DNA from: Io17-Chloro-G2 sp034420695
GTDB taxonomy: Bacteria; Chloroflexota; Dehalococcoidia; Lucifugimonadales; UBA3495
Assembly (NCBI GenBank): GCA_034420695.1
Contig: DAOULB010000006.1
Location: 62,001 to 126,000 of the forward strand
Direction of reading: 5' to 3'
DNA length: 64,000 nucleotides
In this document: one piece after another, positions 49,436 through 59,692 of the stretch
Position numbering within the stretch: the first letter of the stretch is position 1
Layout of the letters: each line of letters begins with the position of its first letter
Translations under genes and position numbers: made by a program
The notes under the pieces: model-generated
The model's input: only the letters and a program-made list of their open reading frames with translations
Told to the model about the DNA's origin: nothing
Databases searched by the model: none

Positions 49436-51232
49436 ATGACCTTGGAAAGGCCAGAGTACGTATCCGACCTCATTGTCTGGCTCCTCAACGGCCTGGGAGT
49501 AGAGTACGCTCCCCTGAATCCGGGGGCCACCACCCGCGGCATCCACGAGTCCATCGTCAACTACGGCGGCAACAAGACCCCGGAAATCATCACCTGCGTT
49601 CACGAAGAGCTGGCCGTGGCCATGTGCGAGGGCTACTACCTCGCCACCGGGCGGCCCCAAGCCACCTTGGTGCACAACATAGTCGGATTGCAGCACGCCA
49701 GCAAGGCTATCTATGAGGCCTTCCTCAACCAGATTCCCATGATTATCATCGGCGGCACCGGGCCTCTGGATGCCTCCCACCGCCGGCCTTGGATCGACTG
49801 GATTCACACCGCCCAAGTCCAAGCCCAAATCGTCAGGGACTACGTGAAGTGGGACGACCAGCCCCTGGGCCCCGAAAGCGTTGCCGAGTCGGTCCTTCGC
49901 GCCTACCAGGTAGCCATGACCGAGCCCAGGGGGCCGGTGTACCTGTGTTTCGATGTTGAATTACAGGAGAGCCGGTTGCCCGATGACTTTCGGCTTCCCG
50001 ACCTGCGCCGCTTCGCTCCTCCCGCCGAGGCTTGGGGCAACGAAGAGGCGATTGCCGAGGCGGCCGGCTTGCTCTTGGACGCCGAATGGCCTGTCCTGAT
50101 GGCCGAGGGCTTGGGCCGTTCCCCCGGCGGCTCCGAGGCCCTTGCTGCCTTGGCCGACCTGGCCGCCTGTCCGGTTATCGAGGTGGGCACGGCCTATAAC
50201 CTGCCCAACAGCCATCCCATGAACGTCACCGGCGCCAACGCCGAAGTATTGAAGGACGCTGACCTGGTAGTCTCGGTTGACGTCCCTCATCTGGAGCAGT
50301 TGCTGACCAGGGCCGCCACCGAGGCCCCCGGCGGTCCTTCCGGCCTGCCCCGCGCCGGCTCCGGCCACACCAGGCGGTTCGAAAGCCTGCTGCAAGAGGG
50401 GGCCAAGCTGGTCCGCATCGGCATGGAGGACTACGGGGCCAAGGCTTGGACCACCAGCTACGGCCGCCTTCTTCCCGCCGATGTCTCCGTCTTGGGAAAG
50501 GGCCGCCAAGTGCTGTCCAGCCTGGTCGATAAGTGCCGCCAGGGTATGACTGCCGCCGCCGAAGATCGTGCGGCATCCCGGCGTCCCCGTGTCCAAGAGA
50601 TTCACGAGGGCATCTACCAGCGTGCCCTTCAGGAACTGAAAGAACGCTGGTGGGATCAGAAACCCACCGCCACCGCCCGGCTGTCCGCCGAAGTCTGGGA
50701 CGCCGTCAAGAATGAGGACTGGGTGCTGGTCCACGGCTCCCTCAGCGGCTGGGAGCGGCGTCTATGGGACGTCAGTGATCCGGACCGCTGGGTTGCTGGG
50801 GGCGGCGGCACGGGAACCGGCATGGGGGTCGCCATGGGCGCTGCCCTCGCCTTCCGGGGTTCCGGCAAGCTCTGCGTCAGCTTCCAGCAGGACGGCGACC
50901 TGCTCTACACCGGTGGCTCCATGTGGACCGCTGCCCACCACGACATACCTATGCTCGTGGTCATGTTCAACAACCAGTCCTACTATCAGGACATTGGCCA
51001 CCAGAGCGCCGTCTCCCGGATGCGGGAGCGCTCCTTGGAAACCGTCGGCATCGGCGTCGACCTGAAGGGCCCCGTCACCGACTTCGCCAATCTGGCCCGC
51101 AGCTTCAGCCTCTACGGCGACGGCCCCATCCTGGAGCCCGGAGACATAGCCCCGGCCCTCAAGCGGGGCATCGACGTGGTAAAAAACGAAGGCCGTTTGG
51201 CCCTCATCGACACCATAACCCAACCCCGCTAA
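49436..51232 (+). CDS. Thiamine diphosphate-dependent enzyme (acetolactate synthase-like)
   Basis: 598 residues with the three-domain TPP fold. The N-terminal PYR domain has the catalytic Glu in ITCVHEELAVAMCEGYY near residue 52. The middle domain follows near 200-340. The C-terminal PP domain has the metal motif QQDGDLLYTGG near 483 and NN near 512. The ATG follows AGGAGG. Unlike biosynthetic IlvB no small subunit is adjacent. Similar proteins are annotated as benzoylformate decarboxylase- or acetolactate-synthase-like in catabolic clusters; the substrate is unknown. Confidence 0.88.
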   Translation: MTLERPEYVSDLIVWLLNGLGVEYAPLNPGATTRGIHESIVNYGGNKTPEIITCVHEELAVAMCEGYYLATGRPQATLVHNIVGLQHASKAIYEAFLNQIPMIIIGGTGPLDASHRRPWIDWIHTAQVQAQIVRDYVKWDDQPLGPESVAESVLRAYQVAMTEPRGPVYLCFDVELQESRLPDDFRLPDLRRFAPPAEAWGNEEAIAEAAGLLLDAEWPVLMAEGLGRSPGGSEALAALADLAACPVIEVGTAYNLPNSHPMNVTGANAEVLKDADLVVSVDVPHLEQLLTRAATEAPGGPSGLPRAGSGHTRRFESLLQEGAKLVRIGMEDYGAKAWTTSYGRLLPADVSVLGKGRQVLSSLVDKCRQGMTAAAEDRAASRRPRVQEIHEGIYQRALQELKERWWDQKPTATARLSAEVWDAVKNEDWVLVHGSLSGWERRLWDVSDPDRWVAGGGGTGTGMGVAMGAALAFRGSGKLCVSFQQDGDLLYTGGSMWTAAHHDIPMLVVMFNNQSYYQDIGHQSAVSRMRERSLETVGIGVDLKGPVTDFANLARSFSLYGDGPILEPGDIAPALKRGIDVVKNEGRLALIDTITQPR

Positions 51233-51293
51233 CCCGCCTGGCTGCCGGTCAATGGAGCCCGGATACCAACTACTGGCAGCCGGTTAAGAGGCC

Positions 51294-52565
51294 CTAGTCC
51301 CCAGCAGCCTGCTCCGGCTCTCTTTCCTCTTCCTGCTGCCCGCTGCTTCGCAATAGAAAACCCGCAGCAGTGAGCGACAGGGATGTGAAGCTGATTATCA
51401 CCAAGGTCTGGCGCACGTCCCCCAGTGCCTCCTGCAGGAACCCGGCCGCCAGCGGTCCCAGCGCCCCGCCGCAGGAAGTCATCATCATGGTGAAGGCCAC
51501 GCTCACCGCCAGTTCCCTCGGCCGGATGCCCGGCAGGTGGAAGGGGACGGTGAACAGCAGCGGCCAGAAACCCCATGCGACTCCGTTCAGTATGGTAAGG
51601 ACCATCAGCGCCGGAATGTTCCCGGTAACCGTCATCGCCACGTAGGTCACCGCCATCAACACTCCCAGCACTCTGAGGAACCCCTTGGTGTTCCCTCCCT
51701 TCATCACCAGCACGCCGAACCACAGGCCCACTCCTCCGCCGACTAAGACCCCCACCGCCAGTATGGCCCCCGACCAAGTAAGCGCCACGCCGTAGGTGTG
51801 CAGCATCAATGAGGGGTAGAAGCTCAGGAATGCCGACCAAGCGAAGTTCGCCCCCAGGAACCCCAAGCCCACAATCCACAGGTCCCGGTAACCCAATGCG
51901 CCCCGCACCACTCCAAAGTCCCTGATTAGTTCCCGGGGACGCTGCTCCGTCGTCCGCCTTTCCCTTCCCAGCAGTATCCAGAGGACCAGCAGCACCGTGA
52001 AGAGCCCGGCGAATGTGTTCAAGGTGGCCCGCCAGTTGTCTCCGAAGGCTGCCAGGATGAAGGGAGCCCCCAGCAGCCCGCCTCCCACCACCAGCCCGAA
52101 CAGCACGTTGGACAGGCTGTTGACCATGACGAACTCGCGGGACGAAAACCACATTTGGGTGAGAGCCACCCGGGCCGGCTGCCGGGCGATGATGGTGATC
52201 CCGAATGCCAGCCGCCCCGCCAACAGCACCGCAAATGCCGGCGCCCAGCCCTGCAGGAACAGGGCTCCGGTGGACAGGGCCAGGGTCACGATCGTCAATG
52301 CCCGGGGCCCGAAGCGGGAAGTCCACCAGCTCATCGGTATGGCCAGGCTGATGTTGCCCCAGAACGCCGCCGACCCCAAAAGCCCCTGCTTCGATGGAGA
52401 GAGCCCCAGTTCCTCGCTGATAGAGGGTAGGAGGATACCCAGCGTCGACAACACCATGAACCCGGAGACGCTGATGACCATCCACAGCCCTATAACCAGC
52501 CACCGGTAGTTGGAAGCCGCAATGTCGTCCTCGGTAGCTGTTGGTGTTCTGGTGTCCTCAGCCAT
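51294..52565 (-). CDS. Major facilitator superfamily transporter
   Basis: 423 residues with 12 predicted membrane segments. The loop 2-3 motif reads SWWTSRFGPRALT and GRLAFGITIIARQPARVAL is the conserved fourth/fifth helix region. The pattern fits anion/nitrate or organic-acid transporter groups. It converges with the TPP enzyme gene, about 60 bp apart. The C-terminal tail is acidic. The transported compound is unknown. Confidence 0.88.
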   Translation of the reverse strand: MAEDTRTPTATEDDIAASNYRWLVIGLWMVISVSGFMVLSTLGILLPSISEELGLSPSKQGLLGSAAFWGNISLAIPMSWWTSRFGPRALTIVTLALSTGALFLQGWAPAFAVLLAGRLAFGITIIARQPARVALTQMWFSSREFVMVNSLSNVLFGLVVGGGLLGAPFILAAFGDNWRATLNTFAGLFTVLLVLWILLGRERRTTEQRPRELIRDFGVVRGALGYRDLWIVGLGFLGANFAWSAFLSFYPSLMLHTYGVALTWSGAILAVGVLVGGGVGLWFGVLVMKGGNTKGFLRVLGVLMAVTYVAMTVTGNIPALMVLTILNGVAWGFWPLLFTVPFHLPGIRPRELAVSVAFTMMMTSCGGALGPLAAGFLQEALGDVRQTLVIISFTSLSLTAAGFLLRSSGQQEEEREPEQAAGD

Positions 52566-52823
52566 AATCCGGGGTCAGTCACCCTCCCGTTCCCTTCCCG
52601 GCTGTAACCTCCGCCGGATGAATCCCGGCAGACCCGTGAAGAACCCGTGAAGAACTTGGTAAGAACCCGGGAGGGGACCGCATGCTCGAGTCCGGGCCAG
52701 TGGCAGTGTATTGGTCGGCCAACTCTGGGTCAACCACACTTCCTTGACACCCCCGAACCGGCATCCTTAACATGGAATAGGTCTTATTTCTCTGCGGCAA
52801 CCATGATACGCCGCTCTCTTTGC

Positions 52824-52900
52824 GTCCCAGTAGCTCAGATGGACAGAGCGGCTGCCTTCTAAGCAGCGGGTCGCGGGTTCGAATCCTGCCTGGGACGCCA
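52824..52900 (+). tRNA. tRNA-Arg (anticodon TCT)
   Basis: A 77-nt gene with acceptor GTCCCAG/CTGGGAC, D-arm GCTC...GAGC, anticodon stem GCTGC/GCAGC around loop CTTCTAA, T-arm GCGGG-TTCGAAT-CCTGC and an encoded CCA. All stems pair. A tyrosine recombinase gene lies 190 bp downstream, so the tRNA is a likely integration site. Confidence 0.96.
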
Positions 52901-52958
52901 AAACAGCTACGAAATAGCCCGGATTCACGGCTGCAGCGGGTGGGTCCGGGGTGCAGAG

Positions 52959-52982
52959 AGTCGCCGGAAAAGGCGGCTTTTT
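52959..52982 (+). terminator. Terminator after tRNA-Arg
   Basis: Stem AGTCGCC and GGCGGCT (one G-U) with a 6-nt loop, then TTTT. Confidence 0.75.
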
Positions 52983-53090
52983 CGTTGGAATAAGGCATAT
53001 CCAACCCGCTGCCTGCCCACAGTACGAGTCCAGCCCCAGTCCCCCTGCTTGCCTGGCAGACACTTATCCTGATAGAGGCAAGTACGTATC

Positions 53091-54173
53091 ATGGCTGGCA
53101 TGAAGAAACCGCGGAGCCGGAACGCAAACAGGAAGAACCTGGAACTGGCCAAGCTGGCCGAGCGCTTCGAGATACACAACCGCTCGGACGGGAAGTCCCC
53201 CAAGACGGTTCAGTGGTACAACCAGACGCTGGAGGTTCTGACGGAGTGGTTGGTGTGCGAAGGTAGGTCTACCCATCTGGATGAACTGGGCGAGGACGAA
53301 ATAAGACTCTTCATCCTTCACCTGCAGCAGAGGCCGGGGCTGTGGGGCACTGCCTCCAGCCATACCGTAAACGGCCGGGTCAGGGCGCTCCGGGCGTTCT
53401 TCAACTGGCTGTACCGGCAGGGATACACGGAGACTCACCGCTTAGAAGAAGTGAAGCCGCCCAAGGTGCGCCAGAAGGAGATCGAGGTTCTCACGGACCA
53501 GGAGATAGAGTCGATCTTCGCCTCCGTGAACCCCAACACCGCCATGGGTGCAAGGAATGCTGCCTTGTACTCCTTGATGCTTGATACCGGGCTTAGGGTC
53601 TCGGAGGTGGTGAACCTGAAACACAAGGACGTTCACTTGGACAGTCGATACGTAAAGGTGCTGGGAAAGGGGGACAAGGAACGTATCGTTGCCTTCGGCG
53701 CCACTTGCCAGAAGGCCCTGAACAGCTACGCCCAACGCTACCGCTTTGAAGACGAAGAGCAGGAGCAGGACGCCTTCTTTTTGTCCATAGACGGCTACGG
53801 GCTGACACCGGACGGTCTGAGGTCGCTTGTTGAGAGGCTCTCCAAGGCCGCAGGGATCCCCAGGCTGCACCCACACCTGATGCGGCACACCTATGCAACC
53901 CGGTTCCTCCTTAACGGCGGCGACGTGTTCCTGCTGCAGCAGAACCTGGGACACACCACACTTACCATGGTGCAAACGTATGTTCACATAGCCAACCGGA
54001 CGGCGGCCCAAGTCAGCCAGGGATTCTCACCCCTGGACCGGATAGAAATACGGAAACCCAGGGGCAACCGGCATAGCTTCCAAGGCGAGAGTTGGAAAGG
54101 GAGGATCTACCCCAACGCGGGCCGGACGGCTTATAAAGGAGCCGGGCACAAGAATCCAGCCCGCAAGGGGTAA
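53091..54173 (+). CDS. Tyrosine recombinase/integrase (XerC/D-like)
   Basis: 360 residues. The N-terminal SAM-like DNA-binding domain covers residues 20-110. The catalytic domain has Arg in DTGLRVSEVVNL near 170, HxxR in HPHLMRHTYATRF near 265, His in LGHTTLTMV near 290 and the nucleophile Tyr in QTYVHIA. All residues are present. A basic C-terminal tail of about 40 residues follows. Its place next to tRNA-Arg suggests it is the integrase of an integrated element; it could also be a chromosomal Xer paralog. Confidence 0.9.
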   Translation: MAGMKKPRSRNANRKNLELAKLAERFEIHNRSDGKSPKTVQWYNQTLEVLTEWLVCEGRSTHLDELGEDEIRLFILHLQQRPGLWGTASSHTVNGRVRALRAFFNWLYRQGYTETHRLEEVKPPKVRQKEIEVLTDQEIESIFASVNPNTAMGARNAALYSLMLDTGLRVSEVVNLKHKDVHLDSRYVKVLGKGDKERIVAFGATCQKALNSYAQRYRFEDEEQEQDAFFLSIDGYGLTPDGLRSLVERLSKAAGIPRLHPHLMRHTYATRFLLNGGDVFLLQQNLGHTTLTMVQTYVHIANRTAAQVSQGFSPLDRIEIRKPRGNRHSFQGESWKGRIYPNAGRTAYKGAGHKNPARKG

Positions 54174-54189
54174 ATCAATCCTCACTTCC

Positions 54190-54477
54190 TCAATTCGAGG
54201 GGACTGATTCGCCCCGGCCCAACAATGGTGCATGACTGGCTGACAGGAGAAGCTCGTTCACGTCGTCCAGGGTAACGGACGAGGAATCGGCCACCAAGGC
54301 CAGCCCCAATTTAATCACCGTATCCCTTGTAGGGTTCCGTCGTTCACCCCCTTCCAATCGTAAGATATAGGCCTCGTTGATGCCGCTGAATTGCGCCAAC
54401 CTGTATCTGCTCTTTTCGGAGTACTGCCTGAGCCTCTTCAAGTTGACGGAGAAATGGGCTGAATTGCTGATTGTCAT
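54190..54477 (-). CDS. XRE-family helix-turn-helix regulator
   Basis: 95 residues. The helix-turn-helix spans about residues 12-55, with SRYRLAQFSGINEAYILRLEGGERRNPTRDTVIKLGLAL, a standard XRE domain. The tail is short. It is convergent with the integrase gene (16 bp between stops), typical for the control region of a mobile element. Confidence 0.85.
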   Translation of the reverse strand: MTISNSAHFSVNLKRLRQYSEKSRYRLAQFSGINEAYILRLEGGERRNPTRDTVIKLGLALVADSSSVTLDDVNELLLSASHAPLLGRGESVPSN

Positions 54478-54794
54478 TGGGAATGAGCTCCTTTGAACGG
54501 CGACTCATTTCGCCACTGCTATGGCTTTCGTGGTCGGATCCGGGCTCATGCCTTAGCGGATTATCTATATCGGCCTCTGAGGCGGCATGCTGCTGCCGAT
54601 GAGGCACGTGGTTGACCAATCTGTTTGTGGAGGTGCTGCCTTTTTCTGTGGCCCCTTCAGGCCGTGACTGAAACCCTACAAGGAACCTGTTGTTGATCCG
54701 TATTGTTATTGGCCGATTCAACTTTCGCGCCTCCAGGGCCATGGTATGGTTTGAGTTCTTCTTTTGGGAAAATGCCGTTTTCAGGGTAGGCGAA

Positions 54795-54950
54795 TCAAAA
54801 AGGTTTACTTGTTGCTCCGACCCCGGAACCGACCAGCAAGGGCCGTGGAAACAGCCTCTGCCCGATCAAATTATACATAGTGGTCTTGGAGAAACCGCAT
54901 GCCTGCAGCACCTCTTGTCGCCTCATGAGTCTCACATCATCCAATTCCAT
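54795..54950 (-). CDS. Short AlpA-like regulator (possibly truncated)
   Basis: 51 residues. LMRRQEVLQACGFSKTTMYNLIGQRLFPRP matches the N-terminal helix-turn-helix of AlpA/phage excisionase-like regulators, which activate integrase or excision genes. The ATG has AGGAG upstream. The family normally continues with a GWxxxEV segment; here the frame ends in GSGVGATSKPF, so the C-terminus may be truncated or frameshifted near 54820. Its position fits the tRNA-Arg-linked element. Confidence 0.6.
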   Translation of the reverse strand: MELDDVRLMRRQEVLQACGFSKTTMYNLIGQRLFPRPLLVGSGVGATSKPF

Positions 54951-56266
54951 GGGCCTTCTCCTCTCGTGTGGGTAGTCCTTGCGGTACTGTCCGGCGCCGG
55001 TCCTTCAGCCGCCGTCTGCTCATGGGCGATGGCGAACGATTGCTCACGGTAGCCCATAAGGAAGAATGGGAAACGGGCCAAACAACAGCGTTCTTGAGAG
55101 TGCGACAGTTCCGGCCCGGGCTCGGCAATGCCGCCGAACTGCATACGCTTGAAGGCCAGGACGGCAGGGCCACAGCGTCTGGATGGAACCCATGGTCCTG
55201 AAGGGAGCAGGCCCCGGGGGGTCCGGGTGTAGAGAAGTCTCCCCAAGGATTCCTGCCGGTGCCATTAATGCCAGCGACCGGGAAATGTTCTCCGCGTGGC
55301 GGCCTGGGATATCCCTTCCAGACCAACCAAGTCTCCGCAGCCGGCAGCGACCAGCCGGTGACCATGCTGGTGACCATTGCCTTTCCCAGGGCCTCATGCC
55401 ATCTGTCCTTGCCGCAGCAGAAATTCGACATGTCTTATCTTCTACCCACTGGTATAGGGCAAGTCAACAGCCTGTTTTCTCGAAGATCCGGCAGGGAAAT
55501 CGGCCCAAATTAATCATTGTTCATAAATATATGTCGCGTGACACCGCGCACGAACATTTTTGGAGGGTCAGGAATATAGATAATAAAAAAATACAATAGA
55601 TAGCGTCACCCTTTGAGGGGTTTGAGTGTGATTGAGCACGAGAAACAGTGCAAGAGCCAAGGTCCAAGTGGCCTGAATGGGCGTTACTGTTTACTTGTGG
55701 GTTATTTTGGCGCTATTATAGGCCTCCGGTGGCGTCAGGGGCCGTCACCTGGGCATCGAGGGCGATGGGTTGGCGGACCAATCGGCCCACCAAATGGACA
55801 CTAGTGCTTGCCCTTCCTTTTCTCCCGTTTGCCACGCCGATGTTGGCGGTCAATAGGCGGATGAATGAGGAGTTCACCCTCGCATCATCGTCGACCTGTT
55901 CCCAAGCAAGCGCCCGCTCACTCGGTGTCTGGGCGGCGCCTAACATCACGACGTTTTGCGCGGTTGACCCAGGCTAGGCGCATGATGAGGGGAAGGAGGA
56001 ATGCGACAATGGAGTCCTATTTGGGAGTACTGCTCAGACTCTCTTCGAGAGGGCCCTGTCCGATTCGGCTGAATGGATGGAGGGCAACAGGGTCAATGGC
56101 GGCGGCTGACGGGTCCATCCTGGTTCATGAGCCGGAATGCCGGACTGATAAACCATTCCAGCCAAGGCATAGAAAATCCTAGGGCGGTCACCATCACTCG
56201 CATGATCCCTGTTTGGCCTCCCTCCGCCGTTCATGGGAAGTCCTAGCCGTCAAACCAGGTGCAAGC
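54951..56266. other. Accessory gap with no recognised gene
   Basis: About 1.3 kb. Several short open frames exist on both strands, but none has a convincing family match together with a ribosome site. The region around 55500-55600 is markedly AT-rich for this genome. It probably contains decayed mobile DNA. Confidence 0.4.
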
Positions 56267-57526
56267 ATGAAAGGCATGGATGCATTTACCGAGAACGTGA
56301 AATGTCCAAAATGCGAGTCCCCCCATGTTGTCAAGGCCGGGACTCGAAACGGGCACCAGCGGTACCTATGCCGCGCCTGTTCCAAGAAGTTCCCCGCCAA
56401 CGGAAAGGCGGCGGGGCGGCGCATCCGGGCGGACCGGATGGGCGAGGCGATACGACTGTTCTACGCCGGCATGTCCTACAAGCAGATCGCCGAGAACCTG
56501 GAAGAGACTTACGACGTCCCCGCACTCTCCACGGCTACGATTTACCAGTGGGTCAGGGACTACACTAAAGATGCCTTGAAGGAAATGGAGGGCCATAAGG
56601 CTCACGCCGGTGGCCGATGGCTGGTGGACGAAATGCAGCTGCGGGTGGGTGGTCGGGAGTATTGGGTCTGGAACGTCATGGACGAGAGCACCCGCTACCT
56701 GCTGGCTTCCCAACTGACCAAAGAGCGGGACGCCCGGGCGGCTGAGTCCGTCTTGATGAAGGCGGCTGGGGCTGCGGTACAGCACCCCAAAGCAGTCACC
56801 ACCGCCCTGGCGGACTATTACGTACCCGCGGTGGAGAAGGTCCTTCCCGAAGCCAGGCACTTCCGGTCGCCGTGGGTGACGAACCCGGAGAACAACCAAT
56901 TTCTGCCCGGGGGAGCACGGGCCAGGTTCGGGCAGCGCTCCAAGGCCCTGCGGAGGCTGAGCAGCAAGGAAAGCGTACAACTCTACCTTGACGGCTGGAC
57001 CCAGACCTACAACCACTTCAGAACCCCAGAATCCATGGCCCATAGACTTCCCGGCCGAGCCGCCGAGGTAAACCCGCCGGTCAAAAGCTGGGCCGATGTG
57101 GTGTGGAGGCGCGACCGCTATGGCTGGCCCGAGAGAGCAGGCACAGCGGAAATTGCAAAGGTGGAGGAGAGATCTGACACTGCCTCCATGCCCGAGCAAC
57201 AAGACATCTCCGACGGCGTGGACGTGTTGCGCCATGCTCCACAGCGGCACCGGGCCCTTGAGGGCAGCCATCCCGGACCACGGGGGCTGATGCAGACGGG
57301 CGACATGGACTCGGGCTCCAAGCAGCCTATCACCCCGGACGCCGAGGACCTGCCTACCGAGACGCAATCGTCACCGAAGAGGTCCAGCGGCAAACCCAAG
57401 AAACCGGCACCACGCCGGCGAAAGGTGCGGTACAAGCCCACGGTCACAGGCCTCAAGTCCGGCAAGTCCAGGCTCGTGGCTCCACGGAAAACCAGGACCT
57501 ACCCTAGACCGGTCAGGAAGGCGTAG
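56267..57526 (+). CDS. Transposase-like ORF with zinc finger, catalytic acids apparently lost
   Basis: 419 residues. The start carries a CPKC...CRAC zinc ribbon (residues 12-37) and a helix-turn-helix (MSYKQIAENLEETYDV). A DDE-like domain follows: the first Asp is kept in WLVDEMQL, but the expected second (TTDG-type) reads TTALADYY and the Glu position in NNxxE reads NNQFL. After the domain a tail of about 130 residues ends in basic PKKPAPRRRKVRYK repeats, unlike normal transposases. The long intact frame without an active site suggests either slow decay or a co-opted DNA-binding protein. Confidence 0.65.
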   Translation: MKGMDAFTENVKCPKCESPHVVKAGTRNGHQRYLCRACSKKFPANGKAAGRRIRADRMGEAIRLFYAGMSYKQIAENLEETYDVPALSTATIYQWVRDYTKDALKEMEGHKAHAGGRWLVDEMQLRVGGREYWVWNVMDESTRYLLASQLTKERDARAAESVLMKAAGAAVQHPKAVTTALADYYVPAVEKVLPEARHFRSPWVTNPENNQFLPGGARARFGQRSKALRRLSSKESVQLYLDGWTQTYNHFRTPESMAHRLPGRAAEVNPPVKSWADVVWRRDRYGWPERAGTAEIAKVEERSDTASMPEQQDISDGVDVLRHAPQRHRALEGSHPGPRGLMQTGDMDSGSKQPITPDAEDLPTETQSSPKRSSGKPKKPAPRRRKVRYKPTVTGLKSGKSRLVAPRKTRTYPRPVRKA

Positions 57527-58526
57527 CAACTGGAACGGTCAGGTCGAGCCCCATAGACGATTGGATAGGTCTGTCCTTTGGCACATCCAAGCCAAATGAA
57601 GGCTATCCATCCCACAAATAGGGGCCTAGAAGGAGATGTTGCTCCAGCCGGACTTTCTCATATCGTGCCACCGCTTGGCTCCCAACTTATGCAAAGCGAC
57701 TGTCCACGGAATGAGGGAAATTACCAATGCGCCTTCGCCAAAAGCAAAAATGTCTACGACGGAACCGGGGAAGACAATTAGAAGGTCATTTGATCCAATG
57801 CGGCGGAGCGAAAGCTTGACCAGTTCTCGGACTCTGACCGCCGCATCCCCAGGGGTCCGATCCCTGGCTCGAAGCAGCAAGTATCCAAATGCAACACATA
57901 AGTTCACTTCGTCGTTTTTCCAAGCCCCATCCCGGAGCGCTGAGAGGAAGAGCCAAGAAAATCATTGGGTGTGAGCCGGCTCCCGGCCGCAGGTATGGCC
58001 ACGGTGAGTCCCCTCATCCTCTTATCATCAGGCACAAACCCACGGTTAGTTCGCCGGCCGATTGGACGAAGTGGCGGGAACCGGTACTCTTTTCCCCAAA
58101 CGTCGGGGGTTACCTTTCCAATGCTAAACCTCGGCAGACAACGTTTACAAGAAACTCGTCCTAGTCGACAGATACCATTCTACGTCGTCTAGGAGTCTCT
58201 GTCGCCAATGAAACCATTTTAAGATGAACTTACGGGAGGTTAAGCTGCCGGTCAGCAACTGGGATATGGGACCTGCCACAGTTCGGTTCGTGGCTTGTGG
58301 GGTAAATTGTGGGATAAATGGAAGAATAGGCCGAATTTCGTGCGTAATATAGAATAGTCGCATCCCGCCAACAATTGTCAGGAATAGTTCTCCAAACATG
58401 CCCCTCCAAGCATACTTGGTAGCCAAGACCCGCTCCGTCGGGTCTTTTCTTGTCCGGACTAGACCGGCGTAATCCAGTTGTGCTTTGGGATAAACAGTGG
58501 GATGAGAAAGCGGAATGTAGAGCGAA
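57527..58526. other. AT-richer gap of 1 kb, with one terminator-like hairpin
   Basis: No convincing gene is visible. A hairpin at 58425-58446 (AAGACCCG and CGGGTCTT around CTCCGT, then TTCTTG) looks like a rho-independent terminator of a transcript coming from the left. Base composition is lower in GC than the flanking chromosome, consistent with transferred DNA. Confidence 0.4.
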
Positions 58527-59692
58527 ATGAAGTTGAGGTGGACCCGGGTCAATGCAATCAAACAACCGGGCCGCTATGGTGACAGCCTGGGTCTATACCT
58601 CAACGTTGCGCCGGGCGGCTCAAAGAACTGGATTCAGCGGACCATCATTGAAGGCAAGCGCCGTGATATTGGGCTGGGCGGTTATCCCACAGTCTCTCTT
58701 GCGGAGGCCCGGGAAAATGCCAGGGAGAACCGGGCAGCAGTAGCAGGGGGTCGAAACCCGCTGTCTGAAAGAGTTCCACCCCTGGGTACAATCCCTACGT
58801 TTGAAGAAACGGCCCGATCTACCCACGCGACATTGCGGGGGAAATGGAGACCTGCTGGACATTCTGAGGGTTGGCTGCGTACGCTCAGTTACCAGGTCTT
58901 TCCAGAAAAAGGGATCGACCAGTCAATGAGATATCCCGCGTCGACATTCTCGACGTTCTTGTTCCTCTGTTCCGTACCAAGCCGGAAACGGCCAGGAGAC
59001 TTCGGCAACGAATCCGGTCAACATTCAAATGGGCACAGTCCTACGATCACGTAGACGAAAATCCAGCCGGGGAAAAACCAGATGCCGCCTTGCCCGCTGT
59101 CCCGCGCCAAGCGGCCCACTGGAGGGCGCTTCCCTATGCTGAGTTACCTTATGCCATAGCAACGATTAGGGCCAGCTATTCGAGCGTGTCGGCAAAGCTG
59201 GCCCTGGGGTTTTTGGCCTTGACAGCTACACGTAGCGGAGAAGTCCGTGGCGCTACATGGGCTGAAGTAAATTGGGAGCGCCGTCTGTGGACAATACCGG
59301 CGTCACGAATGAAAGGTGGTGCTGAACATCGGTTTCCTCTTTCCGACGCCGCTTTGCACGTCTTGGAACAAGCGGCAGTCCTACGCGAGCCAGGGGAGTT
59401 CATCTTCCCTTCCCCCGTGAAGGCCGGTCGGGGGTTGTCTGACATGACGATGACCAAAATTCTTAGAACAACCGGCTTAGCCGAGAAAATGACGGTACAT
59501 GGAATCCGGTCTACATTCCGGGATTGGGTTGCGGAACAGACTCCTACGCCTTGGGCGGTTGCCGAGATTGCCCTGGCCCACAAGGTAGGCTCCACTGTTG
59601 AGCAAGCCTATCACCGGACAGACTTGCTGGACCAAAGGCGGGAATTGATGAGGGTATGGGCCGATTTTCTTAACCAGAGTGGACCTGAATAG
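58527..59692 (+). pseudogene. P4-type tyrosine integrase, frameshifted
   Basis: The first frame (58527 to about 58910) encodes an N-terminal DUF4102-like arm-binding domain (RYGDSLGLYLNVAPGGSKNWIQR and DIGLGGYPTVSLAEAR). From about 58895 the homology continues in another frame (VNEISRVDILDVL, ARRLRQRIRSTFKWA) to 59692. That part holds catalytic Arg (TATRSGEVRGATW), HxxR (HGIRSTFRDW), His (LAHKVG) and Tyr (EQAYHRTDLLDQR). One frameshift near 58895-58915 splits the gene, so it is probably inactive unless this is a sequencing error. Confidence 0.8.

Noticed and set aside
54344..54742. 132-codon minus-strand frame overlapping the XRE gene
   Set aside because: No family resemblance; it overlaps a clear helix-turn-helix gene in another frame.
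55613..56182. Several short frames in the accessory gap
   Set aside because: None has a ribosome site with a recognisable domain, and frames on both strands overlap each other.
57626..57974. Overlapping frames of about 100 codons on both strands
   Set aside because: No family match and no translation signals; the segment is probably decayed mobile DNA.
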